Positions 1 to 8,000 of a stretch of DNA of 64,000 nucleotides are shown one piece after another. The stretch spans positions 409,728 through 473,727 of the forward strand of contig JADJII010000002.1 in the NCBI GenBank assembly GCA_016707075.1, read 5' to 3'. Position 1 is the first letter of the stretch. Each line of letters starts with the position of its first letter. Source of the stretch: Egaibacter danicus. GTDB taxonomy: Bacteria > Pseudomonadota > Gammaproteobacteria > Burkholderiales > Burkholderiaceae_C. The position numbers and the translations under genes were made by a program. Below the pieces are notes generated by a model that did no database searches, was not told the DNA's origin, and saw only the letters and a program-made list of their open reading frames with translations.

Positions 1-163
1 GCTTGCCATTGGCGTCCCAGAAGTAGGCGCCCTGTGCACGCTGCACAAACCGCGGCGTGCCACCTACGGCCTTGAAGGCGCGTACGGGTGAGTTCACACC
101 ACCGGGGATCGATTGTCGGGCGCGTTCGAACAACGCGTCGTTCTGGTCAGTGTTTGGTTTCAT
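1..163 (-). CDS. hemL: Glutamate-1-semialdehyde 2,1-aminomutase, N-terminal part (runs off the window)
   Basis: Only the first 54 codons are inside the window. The protein begins MKPNTDQNDALFERARQSIP and continues GGVNSPVRAFKAVGGTPRF, which is the characteristic N-terminus of HemL, the PLP enzyme that turns glutamate-1-semialdehyde into 5-aminolevulinate for haem synthesis. The start codon lies 14 bases inside the 3' end of the upstream thiD gene, so the two are probably co-transcribed. The catalytic lysine region is outside the window. The family call rests on the start region alone but the match is distinctive. Confidence 0.88.
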   Translation of the reverse strand, partial: MKPNTDQNDALFERARQSIPGGVNSPVRAFKAVGGTPRFVQRAQGAYFWDANGK

Positions 164-1076
164 GAGTTGGTATCTCAAAGCCATGAAGGACATCGGGTCC
201 CTCATGGGCAGCTTCATCATCATCATCGGTTTCAGATTGAGCCCAGAACAGCCGGTCTGGCAGCACGTTTCCCATGCCGGGGCGAAAGCCGCTGTCCAGG
301 CAGCGGTCCAGGTAACTCAGGGCCTCCTTGAAGGCTTCAGCCAGATCGGTGCCGCTGGCCAGCAAGGCAGCCAGAGCGGCCGACAAGGTGTCGCCGGCAC
401 CTGAGAATACGGCCTCAAAACGCTCGAACTTCTCGCTACCCACAACAGATTGCGGAGACGCCAACACGTTGTCGATGAATTGATCGGGCAAAGGGATGCC
501 GGTGACGAGGGTATAGGGCACCCCCAACTCATGCGCAGCACGTGCAATGTCACGTGCGGTGGGGTTTTTCTCTGAACTCCAGTCCGGAAGCAGCCATCGC
601 CACAACGTACTGTGGTTTCCAACCAACACCGTTGTCTGTGGCAAAACCAGTTCGCGAAAGGCGTCCAGATAGAGGTCAATCTGGACTTCGTTCCACCACG
701 ACAGGTTGGGCATATAGGCCACCAGAGGGATGTCGGCGTAGTCCGTTGCGATCCCTGCAACCGCACTCAGGTTCTCTGGCGAGCCTACAAAACCGACCTT
801 GATGACCTGAACTGGAACGTCTTCAAGAATGACTCGCGCCTGCTCGGAAACAGCCTCTTCGTCGAGTGGAAAGTGGTCAAAGATTTCGGCAGTGTCCCGA
901 GCGTAACTGCCGGTCATGATCGGCAACGCGTGTGCGCCAACCGATGCGATCGCGGTGACGTCACCGGACAGGCCGCCAGCCCCGCTGGGGTCGTTGGAAT
1001 TGAAAACCAGAACGCAGGCGGGATGCGAAGGTTCAGCTTCTTCAGGTTGAATGGTTGAGGCGTCTGGATGAACCAT
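147..1076 (-). CDS. thiD: Hydroxymethylpyrimidine/phosphomethylpyrimidine kinase
   Basis: A ribokinase-fold kinase of 309 residues that would phosphorylate HMP and HMP-P in thiamine synthesis. Near the N-terminus it has NSNDPSGAGGLSGDV, matching the ThiD substrate loop, and around residue 244 it has the GAGDTLSAALAALL anion-hole and catalytic Asp motif. It is longer than the usual 260-270 residues because of an N-terminal extension and an acidic C-terminal tail (DDDDEAAHEG). It overlaps the start of hemL by 17 bases. A bacimethrin-type or pyridoxal kinase is a less likely alternative. Its divergent neighbour is a rubredoxin. Confidence 0.82.
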   Translation of the reverse strand: MVHPDASTIQPEEAEPSHPACVLVFNSNDPSGAGGLSGDVTAIASVGAHALPIMTGSYARDTAEIFDHFPLDEEAVSEQARVILEDVPVQVIKVGFVGSPENLSAVAGIATDYADIPLVAYMPNLSWWNEVQIDLYLDAFRELVLPQTTVLVGNHSTLWRWLLPDWSSEKNPTARDIARAAHELGVPYTLVTGIPLPDQFIDNVLASPQSVVGSEKFERFEAVFSGAGDTLSAALAALLASGTDLAEAFKEALSYLDRCLDSGFRPGMGNVLPDRLFWAQSETDDDDEAAHEGPDVLHGFEIPTHETKH

Positions 1077-1191
1077 GATCTTGCCCGTTGAATTGGTGGG
1101 GCAGAATGTCGTTCGTTGATGCGAGTCAGGTGCAAATTGCCTGCATCGCGTCTATACAATCGTTGCATTCTATTCGAAGGCCCCTTAAGCT

Positions 1192-1365
1192 GTGCGTGAT
1201 ACAAAAACTTGGATGTGTCTGATCTGTGGCTGGATCTATGACGAAGAACTGGGAGCCCCTGACGACGGTATTGCGCCGGGTACGTTGTGGGCCGATGTGC
1301 CGATGAACTGGACCTGTCCCGAGTGCGGTGCGCGCAAGGAAGATTTTGAAATGGTCCAGATTTAG
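1192..1365 (+). CDS. Rubredoxin
   Basis: A 57-residue iron-only redox protein. Two CxxC knuckles are visible, WMCLICGWIY (Cys9, Cys12) and WTCPECGARK (Cys42, Cys45), which together bind one Fe. The spacing and the Asp/Glu-rich middle with GIAPGT are typical of the family. The frame is closed by an in-frame TAA at 1186-1188, so GTG at 1192 is the only reasonable start; a GAAGG at 1176-1180 may serve as ribosome binding site. It lies between divergent thiD and the pilG operon, a common betaproteobacterial order. Its electron partner cannot be told from the sequence. Confidence 0.88.
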   Translation: MRDTKTWMCLICGWIYDEELGAPDDGIAPGTLWADVPMNWTCPECGARKEDFEMVQI

Positions 1366-1452
1366 CAGCATGTTCTGGGGTTGGGTGGCAAGGGTCCTGA
1401 TCAACAATAGGTTGGGCAGGAACATCGTCTTGTTAATACGAATGGATCGAAC

Positions 1453-1830
1453 TTGAAAGTACTGGTCATTGACGACAGCAATACGATCCGGCGGAGTGCC
1501 GAGATATTCCTCAAGCAGGGTGGGCACGACGTCATGCTCGCCGAGGATGGCTTCGATGCCTTGGCCAAAGTCAACGACTACCAGCCAAACGTCATTTTCT
1601 GTGACATTCTGATGCCCCGTCTGGATGGGTATCAAACCTGCGCCATCATCAAGCGCAACAACAAGTTTTCGGGTGTACCCGTTGTCATGCTGTCGTCCAA
1701 GGACGGGGTTTTCGACAAGGCGCGTGGACGCATGGTGGGTGCCCAGGACTATTTGACCAAACCTTTTACCAAAGACCAACTATTGCAGGCTGTCCAGCAG
1801 GTCGGAACAGTGTTGCAAGGAGAGCCCTGA
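1453..1830 (+). CDS. pilG: PilG-type response regulator of the Pil-Chp system
   Basis: A single-domain CheY-like receiver of 125 residues. The acidic pair is Asp7/Asp8, the phosphoacceptor is Asp51 in FCDILMPRLDG, and the conserved Lys is Lys103 in LTKPFTKDQ. It starts with TTG at 1453; no ATG in frame gives a full receiver. The stop overlaps the pilH start (TGATG), and pilI, pilJ and chpA follow, so this is the first gene of a type IV pilus chemosensory operon. PilG is the regulator that promotes pilus extension in Pseudomonas; the same role here is inferred from order. Confidence 0.85.
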   Translation: MKVLVIDDSNTIRRSAEIFLKQGGHDVMLAEDGFDALAKVNDYQPNVIFCDILMPRLDGYQTCAIIKRNNKFSGVPVVMLSSKDGVFDKARGRMVGAQDYLTKPFTKDQLLQAVQQVGTVLQGEP

Positions 1831-2195
1831 TGCCTATTCAAAAAGTATTGATCGTGGATGATTCCAAGACGGAGTTGATGTTTTTGACGGACTTGCTGCA
1901 AACGAATGGCATGTCGGTCCGTACGGCGCAGGGGGCTGATGAGGCGTTTCGCAAACTGGCTGAGGAAAAGCCGGATTTGATTCTGATGGACGTGGTCATG
2001 CCGGGCCAGAACGGCTATCAGCTCACTCGGGCAATCAATCGGTTGCCGGAGTACGCAAATATTCCCATCATCATGTGCACCAGCAAAAATCTCGAGACCG
2101 ACCGGGTATGGGGGCTGCGCCAGGGAGCAAAAGATTATGTGACCAAGCCGGTCGATCCAGCTGAGCTGATGGCCAAAGTCAAGGCGTTGGGCTAA
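1830..2195 (+). CDS. pilH: PilH-type response regulator of the Pil-Chp system
   Basis: A second stand-alone receiver domain of 121 residues with Asp10/Asp11, phosphoacceptor Asp54 in ILMDVVMPGQNG, and Lys106 in YVTKPVDP. The ATG shares bases with the pilG stop codon, indicating translational coupling. In the Pseudomonas Pil-Chp system PilH receives phosphate from ChpA and acts opposite to PilG in pilus control; the order pilG-pilH-pilI-pilJ-chpA supports that assignment here. Confidence 0.85.
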   Translation: MPIQKVLIVDDSKTELMFLTDLLQTNGMSVRTAQGADEAFRKLAEEKPDLILMDVVMPGQNGYQLTRAINRLPEYANIPIIMCTSKNLETDRVWGLRQGAKDYVTKPVDPAELMAKVKALG

Positions 2196-2205
2196 ATACA
2201 GACCC

Positions 2206-2745
2206 ATGGCTAATCGCGAAGCCCTCCGAGAACTTCAGACCCGTCTGGCCAGCCGATTGCAAGCTGCTCGCGAAGAGGGCGTGGCAGTGTCGTGGCTGGC
2301 CGTCAAGGCCGGTGGAGTCCAGTACCTCTTTCCATTGGCGCAATCCGGAGAAATTTTCCCGCTGGCGAGTGTCCAGCCTGTACCTTACGCCCAGTCATGG
2401 TTCCTGGGCGTGATCAACTTGCGGGGTGGCCTGTATGGCTTGGCTGACTTGGCCGGTCTGGTGCAAGGCACCGCAGTGGTACCCAGGTTCGAACGCCTTG
2501 AACGGGCAACATCGGATGCACGTGTGATCACCCTGAATGCTGCGCTGGAGGTGAATTGTGCGCTACTGGTTGACAGTCTTGCCGGGCTTCGGAATCTGGC
2601 GTCCTTCACGGGCTCTGTCGCCCCTGATCCGGGTGCCCCCTCCTTTTTTGGCAACCGCTACACGGATATTGGTGGTGACGTGTGGCAGGAAATTGATCTG
2701 CGCTCCTTGTCCCAGTTCCAGGGCTTTTTGAACATCAATGCTTAA
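2206..2745 (+). CDS. pilI: PilI, CheW-like adaptor
   Basis: A 179-residue protein with one CheW-like domain that would link the receptor PilJ to the kinase ChpA. The middle contains the CheW-family core (VSWLAVKAGGVQYLFPL, then WFLGVINLRGGLYGLADLAGL), and no signal peptide or membrane segment is seen. It lies 10 bases downstream of pilH and 25 bases upstream of pilJ. The ribosome binding site before the ATG is weak, but the position between pilH and pilJ fixes the identity. Confidence 0.82.
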   Translation: MANREALRELQTRLASRLQAAREEGVAVSWLAVKAGGVQYLFPLAQSGEIFPLASVQPVPYAQSWFLGVINLRGGLYGLADLAGLVQGTAVVPRFERLERATSDARVITLNAALEVNCALLVDSLAGLRNLASFTGSVAPDPGAPSFFGNRYTDIGGDVWQEIDLRSLSQFQGFLNINA

Positions 2746-2770
2746 GTTAGCGAACCTTTAAGGCTGCATC

Positions 2771-5050
2771 ATGTCTGTTGTTGATCAACTGAAAAATCTA
2801 TTTGCAAAAAAGACACCTGATTCGGAGTCAGAGGCAGGCTTGAGTCTTTCGGAGCCGGATGCAACGGTTGACCCAGCCGCTACCGTGGCAATGCCATCGC
2901 GAGAGGAGGTTGAGGCCGAGTTTTCGATTGCCAGCCCCCCGGATGACAACACGCCAGGAATGGATGCTGATCTGGATTCAGGGGACCTCGTTTCTTTGCC
3001 CATTCTGGGAAGAAGAACGGTTCAGCAACACCAGCAGGTGTTGGCCATTCTGCTGGCATTTGCATTGGTGGTGCTGGGGGCGGTTACTTTTTTGACACTG
3101 AACGTATCCGGCTCTGTTGCGCAGCAGCTGTCAGCTACCGGACAGGCGTTGATGCAGTCGCAGCGCCTTGCCAAAACGGTTTCACAGGCCTTCGTAGGTG
3201 GTGTGCAGGCTTTCCCTGACGTTCGCCAGAGTTCTGATGCTCTGGCCCGGTCTGTGCGTGGCCTGAAGTCCGGTGACGACGAGATGCGACTTAGCCCTCT
3301 GGATGCCGAGCAACAGGGTGAGGTGGACAAAATCATGCCCCTCGTTGAGCGTGCGGAGAAAAACGCGTCAACCGTGATGGCGCAAAAGGATACGCTGACT
3401 CAAGCAGGCGGGGCCCTGCGCCAGATCAACCGCCAGTCTGCTGATTTGCTGGAAATTGCCGAGTCGATATCTTCCCTCAAGCTCGAGAGAAATGCGCCAC
3501 CCGGTGAAATCTCCGCTGCGGGCCAGCTGGTGATGTTGACTCAGCGTATCGGCAAATCGTCGAATGAGCTTTTGTCTGCGGAGGGTGTGAGTCCCGAGGC
3601 CGTGTTTCTTCTGGGTAAGGACTTGAATTCTTTCAAGGAAATTGGGCAGGGCCTGCTGGATGGCAGTGCCGAACTGCGCCTCTCGCCATCCCGCGATCCC
3701 CAGATACGTAATCAATTGCAGGCGTTGTTGAAACTTTACGAAGAGACCCGCGCTCAGGCAGGCGGCATTCTGGGTAATCTCCAAGGGCTGGTGTCAGCGC
3801 GTGAGGCTGTTGTGTCCATCGTTGCCGATAGTGACCCTATGCGGGTGGGCCTCGAAGAGCTGCAAGGCAAATTGTCCGGGCGGGCAGGGCTTGGCAAAGG
3901 TTCTCTGGCGGTTCTGGCTCTGGCAGCAGCGTTCGCCTTGCTATGTGCCTCCGGGTTTGCCTATGTGCAGCTGCAGGACAGCCGTAAACGTCAGATTACG
4001 GCCGAAGCTCAGCGAATGGATGCTGAACGTCAGGAACAGGAGGCCAAACGCGTCAATGATGCCAATCAGGCGGCCATTTTGCGGTTGATGAACGAATTGC
4101 AGACTGTTGCTGAAGGCGATCTGACACAGGAAGCGACGGTGACTGAAGATATTACCGGTGCCATTGCTGACTCGGTGAACTATACGGTGGAGGAACTGCG
4201 GGCACTTGTGTCGAACGTGCAAAACACGGCTTCCAGGGTGGCGCAAACGACGGCTGACGTGGATGCCACGTCCACCGAACTGCTGGCAGCTTCAAACGAG
4301 CAACTCAGTGAAATTCGGGAAACCGGCCGCTCGGTGGTGGATATGGCTACCCGAATCAATGAAGTGTCAGTTCGTGCGCAGGAGTCGGCATCGGTTGCCC
4401 GCCAGTCGCTTCAGGCTGCGGAAACCGGTTTCCAAGCTGTGCAAAACACCATTGGCGGTATGAATTCGATCCGCGACCAGATTCAGGAGACGTCCAAACG
4501 TATCAAGCGGCTGGGTGAGTCCTCACAGGAGATTGGTGAGATTACAGAACTGATTTCTGATATCACCGATCAAACCAATGTGCTGGCTTTGAATGCAGCC
4601 ATTCAGGCGGCTTCAGCCGGTGAGGCCGGCAGGGGCTTCTCTGTGGTTGCTGAGGAAGTTCAGCGACTGGCTGAGCGCTCTGCGGATGCAACGCGTCAAA
4701 TTTCTGCGCTGGTGAAGGCGATTCAGACAGACACGCAGGATGCCGTGGCGGCCATGGAACGGTCCACGCAGGGTGTGGTGGAAGGCGCCAGGCTGTCCGA
4801 CAACGCCGGTACCGCTTTGACCGAGATTGACCAGGTGTCGCGCAGACTCGCTGAACTGATCGAACAGATTTCAAGTTCGGCGTCGCGCGAAGCGGGCTTG
4901 GCCAACGTTGTGGCAAGCAATATTCAGCATATTTTTGCGGTGACAGAACAAACGGGAGAGGGTACCCGGTCAACTGCCACTCAGGTTCGCGAACTGTCAC
5001 GAATGGCGGATGAATTGCGCCAGTCTGTCTCGCGGTTCAAGATAGCCTGA
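2771..5050 (+). CDS. pilJ: PilJ, methyl-accepting chemotaxis receptor for twitching motility
   Basis: A 759-residue transducer. It has an acidic, disordered cytoplasmic N-terminus (about 80 residues), a first membrane helix near 89-111, a long mostly helical periplasmic region, a second helix near 377-400, and a cytoplasmic signalling coiled coil. The highly conserved hairpin tip reads DQTNVLALNAAIQAASAGEA followed by GRGFSVVAEEVQRLAERS. In the Pil-Chp system PilJ senses surface contact or pilin and controls ChpA. The N-terminal extension before the first helix is long. It sits between pilI and chpA in a tight operon. Confidence 0.88.
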   Translation: MSVVDQLKNLFAKKTPDSESEAGLSLSEPDATVDPAATVAMPSREEVEAEFSIASPPDDNTPGMDADLDSGDLVSLPILGRRTVQQHQQVLAILLAFALVVLGAVTFLTLNVSGSVAQQLSATGQALMQSQRLAKTVSQAFVGGVQAFPDVRQSSDALARSVRGLKSGDDEMRLSPLDAEQQGEVDKIMPLVERAEKNASTVMAQKDTLTQAGGALRQINRQSADLLEIAESISSLKLERNAPPGEISAAGQLVMLTQRIGKSSNELLSAEGVSPEAVFLLGKDLNSFKEIGQGLLDGSAELRLSPSRDPQIRNQLQALLKLYEETRAQAGGILGNLQGLVSAREAVVSIVADSDPMRVGLEELQGKLSGRAGLGKGSLAVLALAAAFALLCASGFAYVQLQDSRKRQITAEAQRMDAERQEQEAKRVNDANQAAILRLMNELQTVAEGDLTQEATVTEDITGAIADSVNYTVEELRALVSNVQNTASRVAQTTADVDATSTELLAASNEQLSEIRETGRSVVDMATRINEVSVRAQESASVARQSLQAAETGFQAVQNTIGGMNSIRDQIQETSKRIKRLGESSQEIGEITELISDITDQTNVLALNAAIQAASAGEAGRGFSVVAEEVQRLAERSADATRQISALVKAIQTDTQDAVAAMERSTQGVVEGARLSDNAGTALTEIDQVSRRLAELIEQISSSASREAGLANVVASNIQHIFAVTEQTGEGTRSTATQVRELSRMADELRQSVSRFKIA

Positions 5051-5095
5051 GCGCCAGGTATTCTGAAGTTGTCATAGGCAGGAGTGCACGAATCC

Positions 5096-8000
5096 ATGCA
5101 AACGAACGCAGCCGCTGTCGGCGACCAGGACTCTGTGATCGCAGACTTGGGGCCATTGGCCTGGGTGCTCGAGGAGCTTCGAAAATCCCTGGAGGGCGCA
5201 ACCAAGGCAATGCGCCGGTTTGTCCGCGACGCCGAGTTGGCCCGGGGCGCCGACATTGCTGAACTTGATGCCAGCCATTTGCGCATTGCCCGCCAACAAC
5301 TTCACCAAGCCGTCGGTGCTCTGGAGATGGTGGGCCTGGAGGCGCCTGCCAAAGTGCTGCGCGCCATGGAAGCACTTGCCCAAAAATTCGTTCAGCGACC
5401 GGAACTTTGCAGCGATGTCGCTGCGACCAAACTCGAACGGGCCAGTTTTGCACTGACGGAATACCTTGAGGGTGTTCTTAAAGGCAAAAGTGCGTCGGCT
5501 GTCGCGCTGTTCCCGCAGTACCGTGATGTGCTGGAACTTGCTGGAGGTGACCGCGTTCATCCAGCCGATTTGTGGTCCATTGAATGGCGCTGGATTGATG
5601 CTGAGTTGTCACCACGTCCCGAAACATTGGCTTATGGGCCGGAAACGCGTGCGCGTGTTGACCAGGCGGTGCTGAAGGTTGTCAAGACCGGCGACGCCCG
5701 CGCAGCCATTGCCATGCGGGATATCAGCCTGGGCTTGTCCAGTGGGCACTCCGGTCTGGAGCGGCGGGTATTCTGGAAAATTGCTGCGGCCTTTTTTGAG
5801 GCCATTGCGCAAGGCTTGTGCCCGGCAGACGTTTATGTAAAACGGGTTGCCTCTCGCGTTATTCTTCAATATACGACTCTTGCCCGAGGCGAAAAAGGGG
5901 TATCTGACCGCCTCGCACAGGACATGCTGTTTTTTTGTGCCCAGGCCATCCCACCCGAAGGGGCGAAGTTGCTGGTGTTGCCCGCCATTCGGGCGGCTTA
6001 CCGGTTGACCCGCAGCAAGCCTTTTGCTTATGACACCACGCAGTTTGGTCGATTTGACCCCGCACTGCTGGTTCAGGCCCGCAAACGCATTGCCTCTGCA
6101 ACCGAGACCTGGTCTGCGCTGGCAGGCGGAGATACCAATCGCCTGAAGATGGCGGCCGAGCAGTTTGCTGCGGTCAGTGAGTCGATACTGAAGTTGCATC
6201 CGGAGTGTGGCGACTTGGCGCGCGCCCTGACTCACGCGATTGACGCCACCACAAAAACGGGTGAACCGCCCAGTACGCCAGTTGCGATGGAGGTGGCTAC
6301 GGCTGTCCTCTATCTGGACGCTGCCTACGCCGACCTTGACCCCACCGAGTCACAAATGGCCGAGCGAAGCCGGCGGCTGGCGCATCGTCTCGAGCATGTC
6401 ATTTCCGGGGGGCAGCCAGAGCCTCTTGAAGGCTGGATGGAAGAGCTCTATCGTCGCGTCAGTGATCGCCAGACGATGGGCAGTGTGGTCGATGAATTGC
6501 GGACCACATTGGGGGAGGTGGAAAAATCACTGGATCAGTTCTTCCGCAATCCCCACGACAAAGTCCCGTTGCACGAGGTTCCCAGCAAGCTGGCCCAGAT
6601 GCGGGGTGTTTTTTCCGTGCTCGGACTCGATCAGGCTTCACTTGCGACCATGCGCCTGCGAGACAGCGCCGAGAAGTTTCTGGTCGATGAAATCGACGAA
6701 CAGACATTGCGCAGCGGTATTTTCGAAAAACTGGGCAACAGTTTGGGCGCTTTGGGTTTTCTCATCGACATGCTGAGCTACCAGCGTGCGCTGGCCAAGA
6801 AACTATTTGTATATGACGAAGAACTGGGAGAATTCAAACCCCTGATGGGCCGGGAGAAAGCTGCGGCTGTGGAGGCTCCTCAAGTCGAAGAAGTGGTTGA
6901 CTTCAAATCGTCGGGTTGGAGTGGGGATGCGGTTAACTCCCGGCTTCCGGTGGAGGAGGCACGGAGTTCGCAGATGCAGCCGCTCACCAAGGTGGCGGCG
7001 CCCGAGCCTGAAATTGATCAGGAGCTTCGGGACATCTTTCTTGAAGAGGCGCGTGAGGTGGTTCAGACTGGTTTGGCTGCAGTGAAAGCGCTGGCGGCTG
7101 ATCCGGCTGACTTGGGCGAGCAGACCACTCTTCGGCGCAGCTTCCATACGCTCAAGGGTAGCTCACGTATGGTGGGCCTCAACGAATTTGGCGAGGCAGC
7201 ATGGTCCCTTGAACAGCTTCTCAATACCTGGCTCGCTGAACAGAAGCCGGCCAGTGAGGAACTGGTTCATTTGTCTCACGAATCACTGATGGGTTTTGGC
7301 CGCTGGGTTGAAGACATCGCCAAAGTAAGCGACCCTGGGTGGAATGCACAGGCTTTCCGGGATGCAGCCGATGGGCTGAGACTCAACAATAAGGTCGTGA
7401 CGCTTCGTTTGCCGGGTGGTGTGCAGCCAGATGGAGCCGCGGCAGACTCGGCCTGGGCGCCAACAGGATGGGGCGCAGACCTCCAGCCCGACTTCGAAGA
7501 AACACAGGTATCCGGTTTCATGCCTGTACTGGAAGAGGAGGTCAAGCCGGCGAGCGTGTCTCCCCAGCCAGCCTCATTTGCCGCGACGCAGTTTCAGGAA
7601 GCCCCCACTGCCCGCTCGTTGAGCCCTTCCGAAAAACCGGCGACGCATGATCTCGCGCCCCTTGCGATGGAGGACATCGACTTTGGTGGGCATGCCGAAC
7701 CGGCTACGACAGCGCCGCCAGCTGCAATACCTGCGCCGGAGCCAATCGAGCCAGTGGTCGAACCGGTACTGGATGCCCAGGACTCCCTGTCTCCATCTGC
7801 CGGGCAGCCGTACGATGACGCCGATCAGGTCAAGGTTATAGGGCCTTTGCGGATTGGTATCCCGCTATACAACGTATTCCTCAATGAGGCTGACGAGTGG
7901 TCGAGACACTTGTCGACCGAGCTTGCCGAATGGTCACTCGAACTTCATCAACCCCTCCCCGACACAGCCGTTGCTTTGGCTCATTCCCTTTCGGGGAGTT